A stretch of DNA of 8,267 nt from an uncultured Ruminococcus sp. (GCA_937901485.1 CALGTT010000310.1:1-8267); one strand, 5' to 3'. Counted from the stretch's first letter, positions 1 through 6,311 are shown. Notes: generated by a model from the sequence alone, not told the origin. Program-made: numbers and translations.

Positions 1-109
1 AACGGCGGCGGAGGGGGCAACTCTTGGTTTTTATTCAAGTTAAAGAGTATCATCAAGTTTTAGCTTTTACAAACTACTAATTTCAAATCAAACTATTGAA
101 ATAGTATCT
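1..109. other. AT-rich intergenic flank downstream of gpsA, no gene seen
   Basis: This is the 3' flank of gpsA up to the window edge, and no credible reading frame was found in it. Directly after the gpsA stop on the minus strand there is a small AT-only inverted repeat (ACTATT at 92-97 with AATAGT at 100-105). Its stem is too weak and its loop too short to call a terminator with confidence. The first 20 bases are suddenly GC-rich and may belong to another element or the next gene outside the window. Confidence 0.5.
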
Positions 110-1141
110 TTACTGCGGATTTCTCTCTGCAAGCATATCCGTTGCAGGATATTTCTCACACTCATGGCGGTTCGGACGGCTCATGAGATGCTCCATCGAA
201 AGACTGGAACTTCCCTTTTCAAACAGCAGCTCATACAGCTCCTCGGTGATGGGCATGGTCACGCCGAGCTTCTTTGCAAGGGCGTATGCGACCTCACAGC
301 AGTGGTAGCCCTCGACCGTGCCGACCTGACGCACCGCTTCCTCCGGACTTTTCCCCTGTCCGATGAGGATGCCGGCTCTGCGGTTGCGGCTGTGCATACT
401 GCAGCAGGTCACGATCAGATCGCCGATACCCGTCAGTCCTGCAAAGGTTTCCACACGCGCCCCCATCGCCACGCCGAGTGCGGTGATCTCGTGGATGCCG
501 CGTGTCATGAGTGCCGCCTTGGTATTATCCCCGAAGCCCAGACCGTCACTGATGCCTGCAGCAAGGGCGATGATGTTCTTCATTGCGCCGCCCAGCTCAC
601 AGCCGATCACATCGGCATTCACATACAGGCGGAGTGTCGGGGAGGTGAAAATATCCTGAATGTACTCGGAATATTTCACATCCGCGCTGGCAACAGCGAC
701 CGTTGTCGGGATGCCCAGTGCCAGCTCCTCAGCGTGGGACGGGCCTGTCAGGACAACGATGGGATTGTCGGGGAATTCCTCAGTGAGCACCTCGCTCATG
801 CGCTTGAAGCTGCCAGCCTCCAGTCCCTTGGAGGTATTGACAACGACCGTTTCCGGCTTCATATGGGGCGCAGCTTCCTTTGCCACGCTGCGGACGAACT
901 GCGAGGGAATGCCCACCAGCACAACATCCTTTCCGCTGACGGCTGTAATATCCGTGGTCAGCATGATCTCCTGCGGGATCTTCACATTCGGGAGCTTGCC
1001 GGAAAGCTCCCCCGTTGCGCGGATCTCGTCGATCTCCGCCTGAAACTTTGACCAGACTGTTACCTTATGTCCCATGGTATGGCACATGATCGCAAGTGCA
1101 AGACCAAAACCGCCCGAACCAAGAATCGTAATTTCTGCCAT
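110..1141 (-). CDS. gpsA: NAD(P)H-dependent glycerol-3-phosphate dehydrogenase
   Basis: This cytoplasmic enzyme reduces dihydroxyacetone phosphate to sn-glycerol-3-phosphate, the backbone for membrane phospholipids. The 343-residue protein has the usual family length. The N-terminal Rossmann nucleotide-binding loop is at residues 8-13 (GSGGFG, where many relatives have GAGSWG). Other family signatures are SKG at 104-106, GPSHAEE at 133-139, the segment with the conserved catalytic lysine (GGAMKN, K188), and the C-terminal GLTGIGDL/SRNRR region at about 235-255. The reading frame is open for 32 more codons upstream, but the start at 1141 is preferred: the family N-terminus begins there and AAAGGAG lies just upstream. 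It lies downstream of plsY, whose product consumes glycerol-3-phosphate, so the two likely act in one pathway. A hairpin in the 144-nt gap may reduce read-through from plsY. Confidence 0.97.
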   Translation of the reverse strand: MAEITILGSGGFGLALAIMCHTMGHKVTVWSKFQAEIDEIRATGELSGKLPNVKIPQEIMLTTDITAVSGKDVVLVGIPSQFVRSVAKEAAPHMKPETVVVNTSKGLEAGSFKRMSEVLTEEFPDNPIVVLTGPSHAEELALGIPTTVAVASADVKYSEYIQDIFTSPTLRLYVNADVIGCELGGAMKNIIALAAGISDGLGFGDNTKAALMTRGIHEITALGVAMGARVETFAGLTGIGDLIVTCCSMHSRNRRAGILIGQGKSPEEAVRQVGTVEGYHCCEVAYALAKKLGVTMPITEELYELLFEKGSSSLSMEHLMSRPNRHECEKYPATDMLAERNPQ

Positions 1142-1253
1142 GATGATGCTCCTTTCATTTGTCAGAGTTGTGCTTGAAGAATGTTCTTTTACAGTTAGTG
1201 CCGTCATCGGCGGATTCATTACAAAGATGATATGCAAAAAACGGTACAGCTAT

Positions 1254-1281
1254 GAAAATTGCCCTGCACATTGCAGGGCAA
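1254..1281 (-). terminator. Perfect 10-bp hairpin between plsY and gpsA (weak terminator or attenuator)
   Basis: A perfect inverted repeat (arms 1259-1268 and 1272-1281, 3-nt loop) begins four bases after the plsY stop. Read on the minus strand it is followed by only four T before a C. The shape is that of an intrinsic terminator with a short U-tract, so partial termination or mRNA 3'-end protection is plausible. Since gpsA lies just downstream on the same strand, full termination would require a separate gpsA promoter. Only a marginal candidate exists (TTCATA at 1256-1251, 18-bp spacer, TATCAT at 1232-1227). Confidence 0.6.
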
Positions 1282-1285
1282 CTCC

Positions 1286-1963
1286 TTAGGATGCCTTCGG
1301 TTTTTTGCTGCCGAATCGGTTTTCCGTGCCGTTTCTCAGGCGTTCGATATTGCTGCGGTGCATCCAAATGATGGTTGCCGCCATGACCGCGGTCAGCAGG
1401 AAATGCAGGACGAGCCGCCATGTATCGTAGCCGTCCCAGCGGATATACTGGGAGATCACCGTCACAAACGGCGCACATGCCGTTGCAATGATGGATGAAA
1501 GGCTGACGTACTTTGAGAGGATGAGGATCAGGGCAAAAATGCCGATGAGGATGCAGAACACTCTCCAGTCGAGTACGAGGAAGATGGACACGCCCACGAG
1601 CACGCCCTTGCCGCCCTTGAAGCCGTAGTACAGCGGAAAGACATGTCCGAGAATGGCAGTCATGCCGGCAACATAGCCGATGAAATAGACATCGTACTCA
1701 CTGCCCATGATCGACTGTGCGATCAGGTCGCGGCTCAGGAGCACAGCGATCACGCCCTTGCCGAGGTCGCCGATGAGCGTCAGCAGAGCACAGCCCTTGC
1801 CGAAACACCGGAGCGTATTGGTCAGACCGGCGTTGCCGCTGCCGAATTTGCGCACATCCTCGTGTTTCAGCAGGCGAACAACGGTAATTGCGGAATTGAT
1901 GCTGCCCATCAGATAGCCGATCACGGCAGCGGTCACAATACTTAAAATCAGTTTCCCTATCAT
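1286..1963 (-). CDS. plsY: Acyl-phosphate:glycerol-3-phosphate acyltransferase PlsY
   Basis: This integral membrane enzyme transfers an acyl group from acyl-phosphate to position 1 of glycerol-3-phosphate, giving lysophosphatidic acid in the first membrane step of phospholipid synthesis. The 225-residue protein is slightly longer than the usual 200 or so. It is rich in hydrophobic segments and carries the family motifs: GSGNAG at 41-46 followed by TNTLR (most relatives read GSGNPGATN), the DLGKG stretch at 66-70, GHVFP at 106-110, and KGGKG at 116-120. The C-terminus (HRSNIERLRNGTENRFG, 202-218) is also typical. GGAGGG lies 5 nt before the ATG. The start sits 12 nt after the der stop, so translation and transcription with der are very likely coupled. 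The partner PlsX, which makes acyl-phosphate, is not in this window. GpsA, which makes the other substrate, follows. Confidence 0.96.
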   Translation of the reverse strand: MIGKLILSIVTAAVIGYLMGSINSAITVVRLLKHEDVRKFGSGNAGLTNTLRCFGKGCALLTLIGDLGKGVIAVLLSRDLIAQSIMGSEYDVYFIGYVAGMTAILGHVFPLYYGFKGGKGVLVGVSIFLVLDWRVFCILIGIFALILILSKYVSLSSIIATACAPFVTVISQYIRWDGYDTWRLVLHFLLTAVMAATIIWMHRSNIERLRNGTENRFGSKKPKAS

Positions 1964-1975
1964 GCAAGCCCTCCG

Positions 1976-3304
1976 TTACGCGTCATTGCGGTTTCTCTCA
2001 CGGATGATGAAGCGCACGGGCGTGCCCTCCAGTCCGAAGGTGGTGCGGATCTGGTTCTCGATATATCTCTGATAGGAGAAGTGGAAGAGATCTGCACGGT
2101 TGACGAACATGACGAACGTCGGGGGCTTAGTAGAAGCCTGTGTCATGTAGTAGATCTTCAAGCGTCTGCCCTTATCGGACGGGGGCTGGACTCTTGCGGT
2201 CGCATAGGCAAGCACATCATTGAGCATACCTGTGCTGATGCGCATACTGTTCTGGTCGGCAACGAACTTGATCATCTCGAACAGCTTTTCCACGCGCTGA
2301 CCTGTTTTTGCCGAAATGAAAATGAACGGCACATAGGACATGAAGCTGAAATCCTGCTCCAGCTTTGTACGGTATTCCTGCATGGTTTTGTCATTCTTTT
2401 CGATGGCATCCCACTTGTTCACCGCCACGATGCACGCCTTGCCCTGTTCATGGGCATAGCCTGCTACCTTGGAATCCTGCTCAGTAAAGCCCGTCACTGC
2501 GTCGATCATGATGACGCACACATCCGCGCGATCCACTGCCATATAGGCACGCAGTACGCTGTAGTGTTCGATCTTCTCGGTGATCTTGGACTTCTTGCGG
2601 ATACCGGCAGTGTCGATAAAGACGAATCTGCCCTCCTCGCGCTCGATGATGGTATCCGTCGCATCACGCGTTGTACCTGCGATATCGGACACGATCACGC
2701 GCTCCTCGCCGGCAATGCGGTTGATGAGGGAGGATTTGCCGGCGTTCGGCTTGCCGATGACAGCCACGCGGATATCCTCCTCGCCGTACTCGTCCGCATC
2801 GTTTTCGGGGAAGTACCTGAGCACTTCATCGAGCATATCGCCCGAACCGTGACCATGCACGGAAGAAACGGGGAACGGATCGCCAAGACCGAGGTTATAG
2901 AATTCATAGACCTCCATCGGCGTTTCGCCCAGATTATCGCATTTATTCACGCAGAGCACGATGGGCTTGCCGCTTTTCATGAGCATATCCGCAACGGCAT
3001 AATCATTTGCCGTCACGCCGCTTCTGACATCGGTCACAAAGATGATGACATCCGCATGGTCGATCGCAAGCTCTGCCTGCTGGCGCATGAGGGTGAGCAT
3101 TCTGTCATCCTCTTTCGGCTCAATACCGCCGGTATCGACCAGCATGAACTTTCTGCCGCGCCATTCGCATTTGGAATAGATGCGGTCGCGCGTCACACCG
3201 GGAGTATCCTCCACGATGGACAAACGCTGTCCGATCAGCTTATTGAACAGTGTGGATTTGCCAACATTCGGTCTGCCCACAACTGCAACTACTGGAAGTG
3301 CCAT
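1976..3304 (-). CDS. der: Ribosome-assembly GTPase Der (EngA)
   Basis: Der is an essential GTPase with two tandem G domains that helps mature the 50S ribosomal subunit. The 442-residue protein matches the family length. G domain 1 shows GRPNVGKS at 10-17, DTPGVTRD at 33-40, DTGG at 57-60 and NKCD at 120-123. G domain 2 shows GKPNAGKS at 184-191, DTAG at 231-234, NKWD at 296-299 and SAK at 331-333. The C-terminal KH-like domain runs from about 354 to the end, with the typical YYMTQASTKPPTFVMF stretch at 385-400. The start is fixed by an AAAGGAGGAG ribosome binding site and by the conserved N-terminus. It is followed tightly by plsY. Upstream lies a 219-nt region full of hairpins separating it from the DUF512 gene. 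I could not identify a convincing promoter there, so it may depend on read-through. Confidence 0.98.
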   Translation of the reverse strand: MALPVVAVVGRPNVGKSTLFNKLIGQRLSIVEDTPGVTRDRIYSKCEWRGRKFMLVDTGGIEPKEDDRMLTLMRQQAELAIDHADVIIFVTDVRSGVTANDYAVADMLMKSGKPIVLCVNKCDNLGETPMEVYEFYNLGLGDPFPVSSVHGHGSGDMLDEVLRYFPENDADEYGEEDIRVAVIGKPNAGKSSLINRIAGEERVIVSDIAGTTRDATDTIIEREEGRFVFIDTAGIRKKSKITEKIEHYSVLRAYMAVDRADVCVIMIDAVTGFTEQDSKVAGYAHEQGKACIVAVNKWDAIEKNDKTMQEYRTKLEQDFSFMSYVPFIFISAKTGQRVEKLFEMIKFVADQNSMRISTGMLNDVLAYATARVQPPSDKGRRLKIYYMTQASTKPPTFVMFVNRADLFHFSYQRYIENQIRTTFGLEGTPVRFIIRERNRNDA

Positions 3305-3344
3305 ATTGTTCTCCTCCTTTTATGTGAGAGTGAGGTCTTGTGTA

Positions 3345-3476
3345 TGTGGGGGACGCTGTCCCCCACACCCCCTGCCAAAGGAATGTCATCCCTTTGGAAT
3401 CCCCAATCGTTTTGCCATTGCCCCCTATGGGGACAATAGCAAAACGTTAAGATTGCAAGAATTACATTCTTGGCAA
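3345..3476. repeat. Cluster of four stable inverted repeats between DUF512 gene and der
   Basis: Four inverted repeats follow each other. (1) Arms 3345-3354 and 3358-3367 form a perfect 10-bp G/C-rich stem with a 3-nt loop. (2) Arms 3375-3381 and 3391-3397 form a 7-bp stem (CCAAAGG/CCTTTGG). (3) Positions 3408-3446 form a 16-bp stem with two mismatches: CGTTTTGC pairs with GCAAAACG, then ATTG with CAAT, then CCCC with GGGG. (4) Positions 3453-3476 form a 10-bp stem with one bulged G. None has a T-tract typical of a terminator. The GGGGGACGC and CCCCCAcACCCCCT core of the first unit recurs at 4848-4935, which suggests a dispersed intergenic repeat family rather than gene-specific regulation. 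Confidence 0.85.
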
Positions 3477-3523
3477 GAGTATGGGAACAGCATTCCGTCA
3501 CTTACACAAAACTTCACTTTAAC

Positions 3524-4825
3524 TTAATAGACGATACCAAGAATTGCATCCAGCAATTCGTAGCCGTCATTGGCGGTCAGGCGGATTTTTGTCTGTAGTG
3601 CTTCCTCCACCTCGCCAATGGTCACATCATCCAGAAACACATCGCTGTCACGGCGGATCATGCTTGACGAGAGCAGAAGCTCGTCGCCGAGATCGCGCCC
3701 TTTGAGCTGTGCGATCAGATCCTGTCCGGTGATGAGTCCCGTGACGGTGATGCTTTCCCCGAAGAAATCATTGCGGATGGGAATGACCGTGCAGGTCAGC
3801 CCCTCCCATTTCTCCTCCGCTTTTTTGGTAAGCGCGGAGAGGAACGCATGGGGCGCATAGCCCGTGGCGATGGTCACGCGGCGCGGCAGGGTTTCCGGCT
3901 GTGCGTCCTCCAGCGCGGCTTCAAATTCATCGGCAAGGGAACGAAGCATACCCACACCGTTTTCATACTGGGGATAGCCCTCATAATACTCGCCGTCCGG
4001 CAGTGCGCGCTTGGCAAGCAGAAAGAATTCATCCGAGGGGTACACCGTGCGTGTGCCGAATTTTTCGAGGAATTCCGCCTGAAACTCCGCGATCAGGTCA
4101 AGTGCCTGTGCCGCGGTTTCCGCAGTGAAGGGGACTAAGGGGTACAGCCCCTCGCGGTATTTGGAAAGTCCCACGGGCACGACGGCAACGCTCTGGATAT
4201 GGGGCATCATCCTGCCGAAATCCGTCAGTGTGCGCCGCAGCTCCTCGCCGTCATTGAGTGTCGGGCAGAGGACGATCTGGCAGTTGAGCTGGATACCAGC
4301 CCGTGCCATCTGCCAGAGGTAGTCAAGCGTTTCGCCTGCAAAGCGGTTGTGCATCATTCTGCACCGCAGCTCGGGGTTGGTGGTATGCACGGAAACGTTG
4401 ATATTGAGCTTCATGCGGATGATGCGGTCGATATCCTCCTGCGTCATATTTGTGAGCGTGACATAATTGCCCTGCAAAAAGGACAGCCGCGCGTCATCAT
4501 CCTTGAAATAGAGCGTTTCGCGCATTCCGGGGGGCATCTGGTCGATAAAACAGAACACGCATTGATTACGGCAGCGCATTTTCTGATCCATCAGGTAGCT
4601 TTCAAACTCCAGACCGAGGTCATCATATTCATCCTTGCAGATCGTGCATTCCCGGCGTTCGCCGCTTCTCTCATACACAAGCTGCACCTGCGTTTCTGCT
4701 GCATAGAACATATAATCGAGCACATCGCGCACCGCATGTCCGTTCATGCTGACCAGAACATCTCCGTTCGCAATGCCTGCTCTGTCCGCCGGTGATCCGT
4801 GGATCACACCGGTGATCGTTACCAT
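3524..4825 (-). CDS. DUF512 family radical-SAM protein with N-terminal PDZ-like domain
   Basis: This 433-residue protein belongs to a family widespread in Clostridia and other Firmicutes whose reaction is, to my knowledge, not established. The first 50 or so residues (GVIHGSPADRAGIANGDVLVSMNG) resemble a PDZ peptide-binding fold. A canonical radical-SAM cluster motif CxxxCxxC follows at C85, C89 and C92 in the context CRNQCVFCFIDQ. This predicts a [4Fe-4S] cluster that cleaves S-adenosylmethionine. C-terminal DUF512 signatures are YPSDEFF (262-268), GYPQYENGVGM (283-293), TGYAPHAF (321-328) and SSSMIRRDSDVFLDD (386-400). The frame is open for 29 codons further upstream, into a repeat, but the start at 4825 has AGGAGGTGGG just before it and begins the PDZ-like fold. 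The gene heads the der-plsY-gpsA group, an order I recall from other Clostridia. Substrate is unknown. Confidence 0.93.
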   Translation of the reverse strand: MVTITGVIHGSPADRAGIANGDVLVSMNGHAVRDVLDYMFYAAETQVQLVYERSGERRECTICKDEYDDLGLEFESYLMDQKMRCRNQCVFCFIDQMPPGMRETLYFKDDDARLSFLQGNYVTLTNMTQEDIDRIIRMKLNINVSVHTTNPELRCRMMHNRFAGETLDYLWQMARAGIQLNCQIVLCPTLNDGEELRRTLTDFGRMMPHIQSVAVVPVGLSKYREGLYPLVPFTAETAAQALDLIAEFQAEFLEKFGTRTVYPSDEFFLLAKRALPDGEYYEGYPQYENGVGMLRSLADEFEAALEDAQPETLPRRVTIATGYAPHAFLSALTKKAEEKWEGLTCTVIPIRNDFFGESITVTGLITGQDLIAQLKGRDLGDELLLSSSMIRRDSDVFLDDVTIGEVEEALQTKIRLTANDGYELLDAILGIVY

Positions 4826-4843
4826 ATACCCACCTCCTGATTT

Positions 4844-4975
4844 AAAATGGGGGACGCACTGCGGTGAGGCTTGCCCCTCCGCTCCCTCACTGGCTCGGTC
4901 GCTCCATGGCAAGGGCAGTGCTTTCCCCCATACCCCCTTGTCAAAATGGGGGACGCACTGCAGAAGGGCTTGCCC
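4844..4975. repeat. Direct repeat, two copies 99 bp apart, flanking a palindromic element
   Basis: A 33-nt unit occurs at 4844-4876 and again at 4943-4975, exactly 99 nt apart, with 29 of 33 positions identical. The first 19 bases (AAAATGGGGGACGCACTGC) and last 9 (GGCTTGCCC) are exact. Between the copies, positions 4848-4862 pair with 4915-4930 (TGGGGGA and GCACTGC against GCAGTGC and TCCCCCA). Smaller inner stems are GTGAGG 4864-4869 with CCTCAC 4885-4890, and alternatively CTTGCC 4870-4875 with GGCAAG 4908-4913. It therefore looks like a small palindromic mobile element without coding capacity, followed by a partial second copy. It lies immediately upstream of the DUF512 ribosome binding site. 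Confidence 0.8.
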
Positions 4976-4979
4976 ACAT

Positions 4980-5012
4980 AAAAACGGAGAGAAGTCCTCG
5001 CCCTCTCTCCGT
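4980..5012 (-). terminator. Intrinsic terminator of the yceD-rpmF operon
   Basis: A perfect 9-bp stem (ACGGAGAGA at 4984-4992 against TCTCTCCGT at 5004-5012) with an 11-nt loop lies 17 nt after the rpmF stop. On the minus strand it is followed by a run of T. No T-run is present on the other side, so it acts on minus-strand transcripts. Confidence 0.9.
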
Positions 5013-5029
5013 CCGCCTTATGTCGATAC

Positions 5030-5215
5030 TTATTCAGCATCCATCTTCAGAACTTCTACACCCTTGTAGAAACCGCAGTTCTTGCAAACCTTGTGCGGAG
5101 CCTTCAGCTCGCCGCAGTGGTCGCATTTGCTCATTGCCGGAGCATCCAGCTTCCAAACAGCACTGCGTCTCTTGTTCTTTCTAGCCTTGGACGTTTTTCT
5201 CTTCGGTACAGCCAT
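5030..5215 (-). CDS. rpmF: 50S ribosomal protein L32, zinc-binding form
   Basis: This is a small basic protein of the large ribosomal subunit. The 61 residues begin with the family signature MAVPKRKTSKARKNKRRS, a basic tail that contacts rRNA. The four cysteines C31, C34, C44 and C47 (CDHC and CKNC) form the zinc-ribbon of the C+ paralogue type. AGGAGGTG stands just upstream of the ATG. It follows yceD by 32 nt, the usual bacterial pairing, and is closed by a strong intrinsic terminator. In many bacteria plsX and other fatty-acid genes follow rpmF. Here they do not, and the next gene is the DUF512 protein. Confidence 0.98.
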   Translation of the reverse strand: MAVPKRKTSKARKNKRRSAVWKLDAPAMSKCDHCGELKAPHKVCKNCGFYKGVEVLKMDAE

Positions 5216-5247
5216 TTTGGCACCTCCTTACAGCCGATTCACATCGG

Positions 5248-5703
5248 TTATTCACTCATACAATCACAATCCGTCTCATTTCTGTCACAGCCGCATTTCG
5301 GGCAAAGTCCCTTGCAATCCTCCCTGCACAGCAGCTTGGACGGCAGCTCTAACAGCAAATCAGAAATTGCAATTTCTGCTGCATCAATGCTCTCTGCTTT
5401 CGCAACAACATAGTTTTCTTCCTCATCCTCCGACTGCAGCTCACGGACGACCGTGTGTTCTGTGTCATACGAGAAAGCCTGTACTGTTTCCTTCAAGCAG
5501 CGGTCACATGTGACAAGCAGGGAAAAAGCAATATGCATCGTTAATGTGACTACACCGGCACGGTTCTCAACTTTTCCCTCCACCGTTACCGGTGTGGAAA
5601 ATTCATAGCCGTGCACCTGTTCCAAACGTTCCCCGTCAATGACAAACTTCGCTTCCGCGGAAGTGCCGGGAATGTTCAGCACATTTTTGATCTTCATCAG
5701 CAT
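5248..5703 (-). CDS. yceD: YceD family protein (DUF177)
   Basis: YceD (YlbN in Bacillus) proteins are encoded next to rpmF in most bacteria and have been linked to 23S rRNA and large-subunit biogenesis; the exact activity is not certain. This 151-residue copy has the CDRC pair at C66 and C69 and an acidic central stretch (SEDEEEN, 91-97). The conserved C-terminal cysteine-rich tail follows the pattern LCREDCKGLCPKCGCD (125-140), then CDC at 146-148, which suggests metal binding. The start at 5703 is chosen because GAGGA lies 7 nt upstream; an in-frame ATG two codons later (5697) is the alternative. It is the first gene of a two-gene operon with rpmF, driven by a near-consensus promoter with a leader of roughly 30 nt. 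Confidence 0.95.
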   Translation of the reverse strand: MLMKIKNVLNIPGTSAEAKFVIDGERLEQVHGYEFSTPVTVEGKVENRAGVVTLTMHIAFSLLVTCDRCLKETVQAFSYDTEHTVVRELQSEDEEENYVVAKAESIDAAEIAISDLLLELPSKLLCREDCKGLCPKCGCDRNETDCDCMSE

Positions 5704-5738
5704 AACATATTCCTCATTCTCAGAGCATCACAAATTAT

Positions 5739-5767
5739 ATTATAGCGAAAGACCGCAAATTTGTCAA
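5739..5767 (-). promoter_or_regulatory. Consensus sigma-A promoter of yceD-rpmF
   Basis: On the minus strand TTGACA (5767-5762) and TATAAT (5744-5739) are both perfect matches to consensus with the ideal 17-bp spacer. The predicted transcript would start near 5732, about 30 nt before the yceD ATG. This fits the high, constitutive expression expected of a ribosomal protein operon. Confidence 0.93.
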
Positions 5768-5775
5768 GCCCTTTT

Positions 5776-5828
5776 ACAAAAAATCAGAAAATTACACGAA
5801 ATCCGGCAGCGAAAAGCCGCCGGTTTCG
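5776..5828 (-). terminator. Probable terminator of the P-loop gene
   Basis: Read on the minus strand, CGAAA-CCGGC pairs with GCCGG-(A)-TTTCG (5828-5797): ten base pairs with one bulged A and an 11-nt loop. A T-rich stretch containing TTTT and TTTTTT follows down to about 5778. The hairpin lies 24 nt after the stop of the P-loop gene. The T-rich stretch starts a few bases from the stem, so efficiency is uncertain. It ends about 10 nt before the yceD promoter -35 box, giving a compact terminator-promoter junction. Confidence 0.72.
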
Positions 5829-5852
5829 GATATTTCTAAGAGATGTGACAGC

Positions 5853-6257
5853 TTACAGATACTTTGTCACAGACTCCGGCAGCTCATCATTGTTTGCAGA
5901 TACGGTGAAAGTCACCAGAGTATCGTTGCCTGTGAGCTTTGCCAGCTTGTCGAGCATTACGCCCAGAGCGTCAAAATCAGCACCGCCGATCTTCAGGATA
6001 CCGTCGATGAAGATCTCCTTGATGTCGTAGTTGCCTGCGAGCATACCGGCGATGAAGCCGTAGAAATTGTCATAGCCTGCGATATCGAACTGCTCAACGC
6101 CTACCCAGCGAACCTTGTAGCTGATGGAACGGCGCAGTGTTTCGCCCTTTTCCACGCATACGAGGCAGCCGTTGGTCTCTGCAACTGCTGTGTTGATCTT
6201 GTCGATGAGGATCTTGGTCTTGCCAGTGCCCTTTCTTCCGGTAATCAGTTGAATCAT
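5853..6257 (-). CDS. Small P-loop nucleotide-binding protein of unknown function
   Basis: I do not recognise a named gene. The 134-residue protein begins with a beta strand running into a Walker A motif, GRKGTGKT at residues 7-14, so it very likely binds ATP or GTP. A hydrophobic strand ending in aspartate (EIFID, 81-85) is a candidate Walker B. The remainder (FYGFIAGMLAGNYDIK, then a C-terminal VTFTVSANNDELP strand) looks like a minimal single-domain P-loop fold, without the extra motifs of kinases, ABC proteins or GTPases. An open frame extends 11 codons upstream. The start at 6257 is chosen because AAAGGAG lies 8 nt before it and the P-loop fold begins at MIQLITG. Similar short proteins in Clostridia are, as far as I recall, labelled only as hypothetical or ATP-binding. 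It sits alone between pgi and yceD. Confidence 0.85.
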   Translation of the reverse strand: MIQLITGRKGTGKTKILIDKINTAVAETNGCLVCVEKGETLRRSISYKVRWVGVEQFDIAGYDNFYGFIAGMLAGNYDIKEIFIDGILKIGGADFDALGVMLDKLAKLTGNDTLVTFTVSANNDELPESVTKYL

Positions 6258-6275
6258 AAGTAAAACTCCTTTCAA

Positions 6276-6300
6276 TGCCTTGCGGCACATTGTTGCAATG
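6276..6300 (-). promoter_or_regulatory. Two small leader hairpins upstream of the P-loop gene
   Basis: On the minus strand CATTG-CAA-CAATG (6300-6288) is followed directly by TGCC-GCAA-GGCA (6287-6276), a stem capped by a GCAA tetraloop of the stable GNRA type. The AAAGGAG ribosome binding site begins 4 nt later (6272-6266). The position suggests an effect on translation or mRNA stability, but the stems are short and could be chance. Confidence 0.35.
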
Positions 6301-6311
6301 TTTCTATAACA

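Noticed and set aside
164..1051. A 295-codon open frame on the plus strand opposite gpsA
   Set aside because: The translation is His/Cys/Asp-rich without any domain. It is the complement of the well-supported gpsA.
2081..3439. A 452-codon open frame on the plus strand opposite der
   Set aside because: It covers der almost entirely on the opposite strand. Its translation is rich in His, Ile and Asp with no recognisable motif, as expected from the mirrored codon bias of a real gene. Der itself has all its GTPase motifs.
3305..3523. Riboswitch or T-box upstream of der
   Set aside because: The region is highly structured, but no known aptamer or T-box specifier pattern was recognised. The similarity to the repeat near 4848-4945 argues for a repeat family instead.
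4826..4912. N-terminal extension of the DUF512 protein by 29 codons
   Set aside because: It is translated from the palindromic repeat. The AGGAGG site sits directly before the start at 4825, where the PDZ-like fold begins.
4940..4945. TTGACA on the minus strand as a -35 box for the DUF512 gene
   Set aside because: No acceptable -10 sequence lies 16-18 bp downstream; the following stretch is G-rich repeat sequence.
4844..4975. CRISPR array
   Set aside because: Only two repeat copies, 99 nt apart, with a palindrome between them rather than a unique spacer of normal length, and no cas genes.
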